Shown: piece after piece, positions 17,803-25,711 of the stretch
Layout: each line of letters opens with the position of its first letter
Numbering within the stretch: position 1 is the first letter of the stretch
NCBI GenBank assembly: GCA_017999985.1
Contig: JAGNKU010000020.1
Location: forward strand, 1-64,000
Source of the DNA: Phycisphaerae bacterium
GTDB lineage: Bacteria > Planctomycetota > Phycisphaerae > UBA1845 > Fen-1342
Direction of reading: 5' to 3'
DNA: 64,000 nt
Program-made: the position numbers and the translations under genes
Notes under the pieces: model-generated
Databases searched by the model: none
What the model was told of the DNA's origin: nothing
What the model saw: the letters and a program-made list of their open reading frames with translations, nothing else

Positions 17803-18209
17803 GCATCACTGCGCGAAAGATCGCCCTGCTGGTCGTACTCGCGGTGATCGGACTCGGGCTGGTCGCCTGGGAAATGACGCGGCTCATGCGGCCACGCGCG
17901 TTCAACGTCCGGTCGGCCACGATCACGAGGATCGACCCCGCGCGACGCAGCGGCGAAGTGGAGTTCATCCACCCGAAGAGCGGACAACTGACGATCGTGG
18001 CGGCGGAGAACATTCCCGAAGATTGCGAGATCGAAATCGACGGCCACCCGGCGACGGTCGACGATGTGCGGGTGGGAGACGCGGTGGCGATCACGGGAAT
18101 GTTCTATCCGCAGAACCAGTCGGCCGTGCCGCGGTCGATCCATGTCACCCGCATGAACGCAGCGACCCAGCCAACCAGCGCTGCGACCGTGCCGAGCACA
18201 CAGCCGTAG
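17799..18209 (+). CDS. Membrane-anchored protein with small beta domain (OB-like), unknown function
   Basis: 136 aa from GTG 17799 with GGGAG upstream. Residues 8-27 form one transmembrane helix (IALLVVLAVIGLGLVAWEM). The rest reads as an alternating beta pattern: NVRSATITRIDPARRSGEVEF, QLTIVAAENIPEDCEIEIDG, VRVGDAVAITGMFYPQN, ending in a Thr/Ala-rich tail. The pattern loosely recalls the OB fold of CcmE, but the heme-binding His motif is absent. It is the first firm gene of a run with the glycosyltransferase (4-nt gap) and the PAP2-like gene, so a role in envelope glycolipid handling is possible. No firm function. Confidence 0.65.
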   Translation: MSITARKIALLVVLAVIGLGLVAWEMTRLMRPRAFNVRSATITRIDPARRSGEVEFIHPKSGQLTIVAAENIPEDCEIEIDGHPATVDDVRVGDAVAITGMFYPQNQSAVPRSIHVTRMNAATQPTSAATVPSTQP

Positions 18210-18213
18210 TCAC

Positions 18214-19890
18214 ATGGACCGACTGGCCCATCACGCCCCCGCATCGCCCGGCCCGGCCGGACGATGGCACCTGCTGGCCGCCGTCGGGCTGCTGCTGGCC
18301 GGTGCCGCAGCGCACCTGGTCTACCTGCTCAACCACTGCCCGCTCGACCTGTCCGGGGACGAGGCCCACTACTGGGAATGGGCGCGACGCCTGGACCTGA
18401 GCTACTACAGCAAAGGCCCGCTGGTCGCGTACATCATCGCGCTGGGGCGGTTGCTCCTGGCGAAATGGTCGGAACACATGGTTGGCCACGAGGCACTGGC
18501 CGTCCGCGTGCCGGCGCTCGTGCTCTCGGTCGCAACGGGGCTGGGGATCTACACGCTGGCGGCGGCGACGCTGCGTAGCTCACGCCTGGCGCTGGCCGCT
18601 GTCGCGGTCACCTGCACGATTCCGATCTTCGCCGTCGGCGCGATTCTGATGACGATCGATGCGCCGCTGGCGTGCCTGTTTGTGTGGACGCTGGTGGCCG
18701 TGGAGCGCGGGTTGCGCACCGGGCACAGAGGACCGTGGCTAATTGCGGGGCTGATGATCGCGCTGGGCATCCTGGCGAAGTACACAATGGTGCTGATTTT
18801 TCCGATGGTCGGGCTGACGCTGCTGTGCGTGCCGCGCTACCGGGCCGTGCTGCGCCGGCCGGGACCGTACGTCGCGACGCTGATCGGTGGGCTCGGCTTT
18901 GTGCCGATTCTGCTTTGGAACAGCCGGCACAACTGGGTCAGCTTTCGGCACGTCGCCGGGCAGGCGGGCGTGGCAGGCGGGCCGGCAATCGAGTGGCTCG
19001 GGCCGCTGAGCTACGTCACGGGGCAAGCCGCGGTCGTCGGCCCCATCTGGTTCGTCGCCACGCTGTGCGCCGTGGTGGCGTTGTGGCGACGACCCGGCGC
19101 TGAGCCCGGCGAGCTACTCGAGCCGGCGGCAACGCGCTTCCTGATCTGCGCGACGGTTACGCCGTGGCTGGTCTTTCTTGCGTTCAGCCCGATCACGAAG
19201 ATCCAGCCGAACTGGCCAGTCCTGGCGCTGTTGCCGGGCACGGTGCTGCTGGTGGCGTGGTTGGCGCGCCTGCTCCGGCAACCGGCCACGCGTAGCACCG
19301 GGCGCGTGCTGATCGTCGCCGGGGTACTGCTCGGCGCGGGCAGCGTGGCCGTGATGCACTACAGCCATTGGCTGACACCGGCATTCGCGTGGCTGGCGCG
19401 CCGCGAGCCACCGTGGAACCTGACGCCCGTCGCGAAGTACGACCCGACGGCGCGGCTGCGCGGGTGGTCACAGCTTGCGGCGGCGGTCGACGAAGTGCTG
19501 GCAACCGAGCGGGCGGCCGGGCGCGAGCCGTTCATCGTGACGGACGACTACCAGACGGCCAGCGAGATCGCGTTCTATTGTCCGGGCGAGCCGGCGGTGT
19601 ATTGTCTGCAGGCAGTGCTCGGCAACCGGCAGAGCCAGTACGACATCTGGCCAAACCCGATTCGCAACGCCGCGCAGTTCATCGGGCGGCCGTGCATCTA
19701 CGTGGGCACGCTGAAGCCGGAGCTGATTGGGCAAGGCGCCTCGGCGCACGTCGCCTTACGCGGCGCGCGGCTGGCAACGACGGTGGAGCACCGCGTGCGT
19801 GGACACCTGTACCGCGTGTGGCCGGTGTACGTGTGCGAGGAGTTCGCCGGGCTGCCGCCGGAGCTGGGCCGGCCGGCGGAGGAATACTAG
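18214..19890 (+). CDS. GT39/ArnT-like membrane glycosyltransferase
   Basis: 558 aa integral membrane protein with about 11-12 hydrophobic helices. The first extracytoplasmic loop has LDLSGDEAHYWEWARRLDLS followed by YYSKGPLVAYI, the acidic DE.HY.EWA signature of GT-C enzymes (PMT, ArnT) that use polyprenyl-phosphate sugars. Later come ILMTIDAPLACLFVWTL, IALGILAKYTMVL and SPITKIQPNWPVLALLPG, also family features. The C-terminal ~130 residues form a soluble domain (FIVTDDYQTASEIAFYCPGE). It begins 4 nt after the upstream stop and is followed by a PAP2-like gene, consistent with transfer of a sugar to a surface lipid or protein. The acceptor is unknown. Confidence 0.92.
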   Translation: MDRLAHHAPASPGPAGRWHLLAAVGLLLAGAAAHLVYLLNHCPLDLSGDEAHYWEWARRLDLSYYSKGPLVAYIIALGRLLLAKWSEHMVGHEALAVRVPALVLSVATGLGIYTLAAATLRSSRLALAAVAVTCTIPIFAVGAILMTIDAPLACLFVWTLVAVERGLRTGHRGPWLIAGLMIALGILAKYTMVLIFPMVGLTLLCVPRYRAVLRRPGPYVATLIGGLGFVPILLWNSRHNWVSFRHVAGQAGVAGGPAIEWLGPLSYVTGQAAVVGPIWFVATLCAVVALWRRPGAEPGELLEPAATRFLICATVTPWLVFLAFSPITKIQPNWPVLALLPGTVLLVAWLARLLRQPATRSTGRVLIVAGVLLGAGSVAVMHYSHWLTPAFAWLARREPPWNLTPVAKYDPTARLRGWSQLAAAVDEVLATERAAGREPFIVTDDYQTASEIAFYCPGEPAVYCLQAVLGNRQSQYDIWPNPIRNAAQFIGRPCIYVGTLKPELIGQGASAHVALRGARLATTVEHRVRGHLYRVWPVYVCEEFAGLPPELGRPAEEY

Positions 19891-19910
19891 CCGTGCGCGG
19901 GACGCCAGAC

Positions 19911-20600
19911 ATGGCGGTGCAGCAGTCCGCGGGCGCGCGGCGCAGCAAGGGCCTGTGGATCTGGACGGGGCTGGCACTGCTGCTGATCGCCGTCGGGCTG
20001 GCGGGCTTCGACCGCTGGTTCTATGAGCACGTGTCGCGCGTCCTGAACACCGAGGACCGGCCGCTTGATCACGACTTCTACAGCCTGACCAAGCCGTTCT
20101 GGACTGTGTGCCGGTTCGTGTTCGGGAACGTACTCGGAGCGCTGGGGCTCTGCGCCGCGGTGGCGATCCTGCGGCCCGTGCGCTGGCGCACCGTCCTGGT
20201 CGCGTGGGCGATCGTGGCCGGCGTGGCGCTGACGGCGAACGTGGCCCAGCGGGCAATCGGGCGGCTGCGCCCGAACCGCGCCGAATCACATCTGGCGTTC
20301 ACGCAGCCATTCGCGGAGCTGCTGACCAGGCCGCGGGTTTCGTTCCCGTCCGGCGAAGCCGCGACCGCCTTCGCGCTGGCCTGCGTCCTGGTACACCTCG
20401 TCCCGCGCGGCCAGCCGGGCTTCTATGCCCTGGCCACCCTGACCGCCGGGGCACGGCTCGTGAATGGCGCGCACTATGTAAGTGATGTGGCGGCGGGCGC
20501 GTTGCTGGGTGCGCTGCTCGCCGACGTGCTTTTCTGTTGGCTCGGGCGAACGCGGGCCGGACCGCGTGCTAATCCGACAGAGCCACCGGGGTCGGCTTGA
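19911..20600 (+). CDS. PAP2-superfamily membrane protein with altered catalytic motifs
   Basis: 229 aa from ATG 19911; GTG 19893, with GGAGGA 10 nt upstream, is an alternative start. About six hydrophobic segments. The three phosphatase motifs are recognisable but changed: C1 is QRAIGRLRP (Lys replaced by Gln), C2 is PSGE (PSGH expected), and C3 is ARLVNGAHYVSD with Arg, His and Asp in place but Ser replaced by Ala. The nucleophilic His of C3 is kept, while the general-acid His of C2 is not. It may therefore be an inactive or functionally divergent PAP2 protein. It ends a three-gene envelope run and overlaps the convergent radical SAM gene by 32 nt. Confidence 0.85.
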   Translation: MAVQQSAGARRSKGLWIWTGLALLLIAVGLAGFDRWFYEHVSRVLNTEDRPLDHDFYSLTKPFWTVCRFVFGNVLGALGLCAAVAILRPVRWRTVLVAWAIVAGVALTANVAQRAIGRLRPNRAESHLAFTQPFAELLTRPRVSFPSGEAATAFALACVLVHLVPRGQPGFYALATLTAGARLVNGAHYVSDVAAGALLGALLADVLFCWLGRTRAGPRANPTEPPGSA

Positions 20601-22110
20601 CCACCGGTAGCGGCAGACCGAGGTCCGGACTCGTTGTTTTCGCCTCGTCGTCTTCGGGCGCCGCCTCGAACGCGACGCGCGACCGGAGGTGCATGCGGAA
20701 TGAGTCGTTGATCTTGTCCACGCGCGGCGAGGGCCGCGGCGCGAAGCCGTAGCGCTCCGCATCGTGCGGGGCCTGGATCTTCGCCATGCGTTTCCAGCCG
20801 CGGTTCATGCCCCACACGAAAGCCGCGGTGCTGAGCGAGCGCGTGCGGACGAGTGAGCGGAACGCCCGCTTGAGCACCCAGGGGCGCTGCGCGGCGGCGT
20901 AGCGCAACTCGTAGATCGCCTCATCCAGCTCCCGCGCCGACATGCGTTGCGGCTGGTAGACCGTCTCGGTGAACGTGTGGCGTTCCCAATCCTTCGGCCA
21001 ATCAAGCGGCAGCATTCGCCCCTCGGAGCGCAACCGGTCGAACATCTTCGTGCCGGGCAGCGGCGTCAGGTTCGTGATCTGGATGATGTCGACGCCCATC
21101 TGCACCGCGGTAAGAGCCGTGTCGGCGACGGTCTGCGGCGTGTCCTCGTCGGAGCCGATGATGAAGCCGCCGAAGACGGCGATACCGGCCTTGTGAAAGC
21201 CGTTCACAAGCTCGGGGTAGCGGGCGAGATTCTTGCGGTTGATGCCCTTGTGGTAGCTCTTCAGGGCACGCTCGTTGAAGGTCTCGAACCCAACGAGCAT
21301 GCCGCGGCAGCCGGCCTTGTACGCGAGGCGCAGGCCTTCCTCGTCCTCGCCCATGTTGATCGTCGTCTGGCTGAACCAGAGCCGCGACTTGCCGTGCCTG
21401 ATAATGGCCCGCAGCAGCTCCTTGGCCCACTCGGCATGCTTCGCCCCGACGCCGAAGAAATTGTCGTCCACGACGAAAATGAACTTCTTCGGGGTCTGGT
21501 TCCATTCGGCGATGATCGAGCTGATCGAGCGGCGACGGATGCTCGGGCCGTTGAATTTCGTCACGGAGCAGTATTCGCAGCCGACGGGACAGCCGCGTGA
21601 GGTCTGGAGGGCAGCGACGTCGTACACGCCGTTGATCGGCCGGAGCGTCTGCCGGCCACGGCCCAAATCGAGCTTCTCCAGATCGGAGAGCGTGCCGTCG
21701 TAGCGCGGCTGAAGGCGGCCAGTAGCGGCGTCCGCGATGATTTGTGGCCAGATCTCGTCGCACTCGCCGACCGCGACAGAGTCGAAGTACTCCGCCGCTT
21801 CGTCCGGGCAGGCCGAGGCATGTGGGCCGCCCATGATCGTGGGGATCCCACGCTCGCGGCAGCCGGCGGCGATTTCGTAAGCGCGCGTGGCGCCGCTGGT
21901 ATACGACGTGATGCCGACGAGGTCGTAGCGGCCGTCCTTGATCAGGGCGTCGGTGGCCGCGGTCCCGAATACTTCGTCGATGATGTCAACCTGATGCTCC
22001 ACCGGCACGAGGTCCGCGAGCACCTGTAGCCCGAGCTGCGGGATGTAGGTGCCGATCGTGTGGTAACCCTGCGTGCGGCGGGTGATGGGATTGACGAGAG
22101 CTATACGCAC
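20569..22110 (-). CDS. B12-binding-domain radical SAM protein
   Basis: 513 aa from a GTG at 22110 with AAAGGA 6-7 nt upstream. The N-terminal Rossmann-type cobalamin-binding domain reads MRIALVNPITR ... VDIIDEVFG ... YDLVGITSYTSGATRAYEIA ... IPTIMGGPHASACPDEAAEY. The radical SAM core has TSRGCPVGCEYCSVTKFNG with the CxxxCxxC iron-sulfur site, then FIFVVDDNFFGVGAKHAEW and GCRGMLVGFETFNERALKSY. This layout is that of BchE/HpnJ-like and HpnP-like enzymes acting on lipids or tetrapyrroles; the reaction cannot be assigned. The start of the domain lacks the DxHxxG cobalamin His motif, as in many members of this group. Confidence 0.93.
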   Translation of the reverse strand: MRIALVNPITRRTQGYHTIGTYIPQLGLQVLADLVPVEHQVDIIDEVFGTAATDALIKDGRYDLVGITSYTSGATRAYEIAAGCRERGIPTIMGGPHASACPDEAAEYFDSVAVGECDEIWPQIIADAATGRLQPRYDGTLSDLEKLDLGRGRQTLRPINGVYDVAALQTSRGCPVGCEYCSVTKFNGPSIRRRSISSIIAEWNQTPKKFIFVVDDNFFGVGAKHAEWAKELLRAIIRHGKSRLWFSQTTINMGEDEEGLRLAYKAGCRGMLVGFETFNERALKSYHKGINRKNLARYPELVNGFHKAGIAVFGGFIIGSDEDTPQTVADTALTAVQMGVDIIQITNLTPLPGTKMFDRLRSEGRMLPLDWPKDWERHTFTETVYQPQRMSARELDEAIYELRYAAAQRPWVLKRAFRSLVRTRSLSTAAFVWGMNRGWKRMAKIQAPHDAERYGFAPRPSPRVDKINDSFRMHLRSRVAFEAAPEDDEAKTTSPDLGLPLPVVKPTPVALSD

Positions 22111-22239
22111 AGCGCGTCCTTTCGCGTCGGCTGACGACGATCATGGCCGGAACCGCGCGCCCGGCCCTGGCTGAGGCCCGAACCATTAGCGCATTCTATC
22201 CGGCGGGGGACGGGCCGCCAGTCGCCAATGCCGAGTCGG

Positions 22240-23634
22240 CTAGATCTTGATGAAGATCCGCAGGCGGTAGAGCGGCCACATCAGCACGCACCAGACGGCG
22301 ACGTAGGCGAGTGCATAGAGCAGCGAGGCGACCTTGGGTGCGGCCCAGGACGCCAGGTACGTGTCGTAGAGGAATTTCTGAACGGTCAGCGTCTGGCCGT
22401 CGGCGAGATGCACTGACCACGACATGAGCAGCTTCGCGCCGACACTCGACGCGAAATAGACCGCGATGGCGTTGGTGCCGAAGATCAGAAACGGCCGGGC
22501 CCAGCCGCGGTAGCCGTGCACGTCGATGAGCCAGAAGCAGGCCGCCAGGAAGTGCATGGCGAGGCCACCGGTGACGAGGACGTAGGAGCTGGTCCAGATC
22601 TTTTTGTTGAGCGGCATGGTCAGCGCGACCCAGAGGCCGATGACGAGCAACACGTTGGCCGCCAGGAAGAGCCAGCCGACGCGGTCGCGTTTCTCGCGGG
22701 TGGTGCGTAGCCAGCCGCCGGTGAGGACGCCGAGAAGGACGGTGGCGACGGCGGGGACGGTGCTGAGCAGGCCCTCGGGGTCGGGGCGCTCCTTGTAGAG
22801 GTGCACGCCGAGCAGCTTCACGTCGATCCAGTCGTGGAGGAGGCCTTCGGGGCGGGCCGCGGCATCGGGCATTTGGTAACCATCCGGCGCGTGGCAATAG
22901 GTCATGATCGCCCAATAGCCGAGCAAAAGCGCCACGACGCACAGCACGCGGAAGGTGACCCCGCCAAGCATGACAATGACGGAGGCGAAGAAGTAACACA
23001 GGGCAATGCGCTGGAGGACGCCGGGGACGCGGAGCTTGCTTTCCTCGAAGGCGCCGAAGTTGTAGATGAACAGGCCGACGGCGCCGGCAAGCAGCAGCCA
23101 CGAGATGAGCTTCCGGACGCGTGGCGCGGTCAGTTTGGGCCACGAGAGCGGCGGCTCGTCCACAAACAGGAACGCGAGCCCGACGATCACGGCGATGTAG
23201 GGCAGGGCCAGTTGCCACGCGGGCCAGGTCTGCAGCGCTGGCCAGCGCGGGAAAGCCGCCATGAGCAGGCCGAGGACGAGGATGATGATCGTCCGGCGGA
23301 CAACGTGCTCGAAGAGCCGCAGACGGGAGGCGCCGTCGGCAATTCGACGATCAAAGGAAAACGGCAACGCCACGCCGACGATGAACAGGAAGAACGGGAA
23401 GACGAGGTCGGTCGGGGTGAGGCCGTTCCAGGTCGCGTGGGCCAGCGGGCTGAACAGGTTGCCCCAACTGCCGGGGTTGTTCACCAGGATCATCCCGGCG
23501 ATCGTGATCCCGCGGAAGACATCGAGCGAAACGAGCCGTTCGGCCGCGGGTTTGGTCGTCAGCGGAGGCAGTGGCGCCGCGACGGCAGCCGCTCCGCCGG
23601 CATCCGGCAGCGGTGTAGTAGGTTGTGTGTCCAT
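22240..23634 (-). CDS. HGSNAT/NagX-like membrane acyltransferase
   Basis: 464 aa with about ten or eleven hydrophobic helices. The N-terminal signature RLVSLDVFRGITIAGMILVN followed by TPTDLVFPFFLFIVGVALPF is diagnostic for the COG4299 family related to heparan-alpha-glucosaminide N-acetyltransferase; a conserved His/Asn region (LSPLAHATWNGL) follows. Such proteins move acetyl groups across the membrane to sugars. Further helices include FGTNAIAVYFASSVGAKLLM. It starts after a Pro/Thr-rich cytoplasmic N-terminus of ~30 residues. Expected role: acetylation of a surface or cell-wall sugar; the substrate is not known. Confidence 0.9.
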   Translation of the reverse strand: MDTQPTTPLPDAGGAAAVAAPLPPLTTKPAAERLVSLDVFRGITIAGMILVNNPGSWGNLFSPLAHATWNGLTPTDLVFPFFLFIVGVALPFSFDRRIADGASRLRLFEHVVRRTIIILVLGLLMAAFPRWPALQTWPAWQLALPYIAVIVGLAFLFVDEPPLSWPKLTAPRVRKLISWLLLAGAVGLFIYNFGAFEESKLRVPGVLQRIALCYFFASVIVMLGGVTFRVLCVVALLLGYWAIMTYCHAPDGYQMPDAAARPEGLLHDWIDVKLLGVHLYKERPDPEGLLSTVPAVATVLLGVLTGGWLRTTREKRDRVGWLFLAANVLLVIGLWVALTMPLNKKIWTSSYVLVTGGLAMHFLAACFWLIDVHGYRGWARPFLIFGTNAIAVYFASSVGAKLLMSWSVHLADGQTLTVQKFLYDTYLASWAAPKVASLLYALAYVAVWCVLMWPLYRLRIFIKI

Positions 23635-23814
23635 GCGGATGGTCTACCACAAACCGGGCGGCGCGACCAGCAGTGCTGGACACCTGACTGTTGCAGTGCC
23701 TCAGAATCACCGCAACACAGTTGGTACGGAAATCTTGCCCGTTCCCGCGACGGACGGGACGCCCATATCACCCCCGTTATGAGTTACTTCCAGCCAGGCA
23801 GCACACCAGGTGCA

Positions 23815-24603
23815 TCAGTCGTACAGGTCCACCTCAACATCACCCACCTTCGTCGCAGTAAGGCCGCTGGTGTCGCGGACTTCGACCGTCACGGTCAGGA
23901 CGTATACCTGGTATGCGCCCGAGACTGGCGCAGGATGCAGGATGTCCTCCGCGTCCGTAACGTGCTCGCCGCGCTGCGCCTCCTCGCGCGTGTAGGCGTG
24001 GGCGAGCGTCGAATCGGCTGACCAGTCGATGTCGTACACGCCATCGCCGTCGAGGTCCCAGCGGTACTGCAAGCCGGTCTGGCCGTCCTGCTCGTCCCAG
24101 GTTTCGGACGCATCAAACGTGACGGGGGCGGCAGTGGTCGCACCCGCGGTGATGGCCACGCGGCTGACCGCATGTCCGAGCATCGCGTGCGGCGCAGTGT
24201 TGGCCGCGGCGCCAACGGGCACGAGGGTGGTCGTTTCCGCCGTCCGCCCGTTTTCGTCACGGACTTTGATGGTGTAGTGCGCCACGGTCGCAGCGCGGTT
24301 CTGCAGGCTGATCAGGGCGATCGCATTTCCGCCGTGCGTGGTGGTATTCTGCCAAAGCGGGGCGGACAGGAAGTTCGACTCGACCACCTCGAGGGTCGCG
24401 GACGCCTCCGCGTCGTACCACTCGAAGTACATATAGCTATCGGGGCCGGCCTGCTGGGCGGGCGTGACGTTCAGCACAACAGTGAGCGGCTCAAGCGTGT
24501 TCGGGTCAACCGTACCCCCGCTCGGAGGGCAGCCAGGCACCAAGGGCAGCAGCATGAGCAACTCCAAGAACCCCGCTCTTCGCCAAGACTTCTGCCACGC
24601 CAT
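23815..24603 (-). CDS. PKD-like-domain lipoprotein
   Basis: 262 aa, ATG 24603 with AGGAG about 7 nt upstream. The signal peptide ends in a lipobox (LLPLVPGC). One N-terminal beta domain (LTVVLNVTPAQQAGPDSYMY, then YTIKVRDENGRTAETTTLV) precedes a PKD-like domain: PVTFDASETWDEQDGQTGLQ, YRWDLDGDGVYDIDW, VYVLTVTVEVRDTSGLTA. PKD domains are extracellular immunoglobulin-like modules used for binding. The acidic DLDGDGVYDID stretch may bind calcium. No enzymatic domain is visible, so it may be an adhesin or a scaffold part. Confidence 0.8.
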   Translation of the reverse strand: MAWQKSWRRAGFLELLMLLPLVPGCPPSGGTVDPNTLEPLTVVLNVTPAQQAGPDSYMYFEWYDAEASATLEVVESNFLSAPLWQNTTTHGGNAIALISLQNRAATVAHYTIKVRDENGRTAETTTLVPVGAAANTAPHAMLGHAVSRVAITAGATTAAPVTFDASETWDEQDGQTGLQYRWDLDGDGVYDIDWSADSTLAHAYTREEAQRGEHVTDAEDILHPAPVSGAYQVYVLTVTVEVRDTSGLTATKVGDVEVDLYD

Positions 24604-24783
24604 GTTCACACTCCTGATTTCCAATCCGTGCCGCGACACGCGGCAACGACGCCGGACGGCACGCCGCGACCCTGATCGGATGGCCACACGGCAACCCGGT
24701 TCCGCGCGTGGAGCACGCGCACCGGCACCGCTTCCGGCATGCGTCTGTGAGCCATAGTGCTGCGCTGCTGACAATCTGACAAC

Positions 24784-24878
24784 GGGGCGCCGCTTTTTCC
24801 GGCTCGCGCGCCGGCCGGATCGCGCAGAGCTTGGGTAACGTGCGCCACGCACCGTGGCGACCGATAAAACGGCGCCCC
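24784..24878. ncRNA. Candidate structured RNA element in the PKD lipoprotein-prepilin divergent spacer
   Basis: The 384-bp spacer 24604-24987 holds no credible gene. Within it GGGGCGCCG (24784-24792) pairs perfectly with CGGCGCCCC (24870-24878). The enclosed sequence has two hairpins, one around TCCGG...CCGGA (24797-24818) and one CGCCAC-GCACC-GTGGCG (24843-24859). Together they would form a three-way junction about 95 nt long. It could fold on either strand and would lie in the 5' region of either gene. It does not match a riboswitch class I can recall. Confidence 0.3.
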
Positions 24879-24987
24879 TGTGAGCACGAGATCATGCCGC
24901 GCTCCACGTATCGGGCCGCCACAGCCCGCCGACCGATGATTACGGCAGGCAGGCGCGGATGCGCCCTGCGTAGAGGGAAATCGAATC

Positions 24988-25557
24988 GTGTGGCAAGCGT
25001 TGACACCGTCGATTTGCCGACCCCGCATCGTCCGGCGTTGTGCGTTCTCGCTGGTCGAACTGGTGTTGGTGATCGTGATCATCGGCATTCTGGCGGCGAT
25101 CGCAGTCCCGCGGTTTACGCGTGGCTCGACTGCGGCCGCCGAGGCAGCGCTGAAGGCCGACCTCAGGCAGCTACGAACGGCGCTCACGAGCTTCGCGGTC
25201 GAGCACAACAACACGTTTCCAGGGCCACTCGGGCAGGACGTCGCCGACCAGCTCACGCGGTACTCCAACCTGGCGGGTGACACGGCGGACACGCGCAGCA
25301 CCGCGTACCGGTTCGGGCCCTACCTGCATGCGATCCCCCCCTGCCCCGTCGGCGAGAACGCCGGCAAGGCTACGGCCAGCGCGATCCTGATCTCGACGGA
25401 CAGTCCGCCGACGCCGGTGCCGGCGTCCGGCGAGGGCTGGGTCTACAACGCAACGACGGGGGAGATACTGCCGAATACGAACATGAAGGCCGAGTCGGGG
25501 GTCAAGTTCATCGAAGCGGAAGCGACGGCAGAGGCGCTGCCGTTGCCAGGGCCGTGA
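24988..25557 (+). CDS. Type IV prepilin / general secretion pseudopilin-like protein
   Basis: 189 aa from GTG 24988. A basic leader of ~19 residues ends at CA followed by FSLVELVLVIVIIGILAAIA, the prepilin N-methylation and cleavage motif with Glu at +5 and a long hydrophobic helix. Ala stands where Gly usually occupies the -1 position, a common variant in planctomycetes. Cleavage would leave FSLVE at the mature N-terminus. The globular part has LKADLRQLRTALTSFAVEHN, as in major pseudopilins, and PPCPVGENAGK followed by GWVYNATTGEILPNT. Pilus assembly genes are absent from the window. Confidence 0.9.
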   Translation: MWQALTPSICRPRIVRRCAFSLVELVLVIVIIGILAAIAVPRFTRGSTAAAEAALKADLRQLRTALTSFAVEHNNTFPGPLGQDVADQLTRYSNLAGDTADTRSTAYRFGPYLHAIPPCPVGENAGKATASAILISTDSPPTPVPASGEGWVYNATTGEILPNTNMKAESGVKFIEAEATAEALPLPGP

Positions 25558-25711
25558 GAACGTAGTATGGCCTGTGGCCAAGCTGACAGGCGATCGGGTT
25601 CACCACCAATACGCAAGGCACGAAGCGAATTGCGGCTGAATGCGGCGGCGGTCAGGCTGCGACCTTGTCGGCCCAAGGTTCGGTGCGGCGCGCCGCGAAT
25701 CCGCAGACTGT

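Noticed and set aside
17799-18209. Calling the OB-like protein CcmE
   Set aside because: The heme-binding His motif is missing and no cytochrome c maturation genes are near.
24784-24878. Reading the spacer structure as a c-di-GMP (GEMM) riboswitch
   Set aside because: The conserved GEMM core words and tetraloop/receptor are absent on both strands; left as an unnamed structure.
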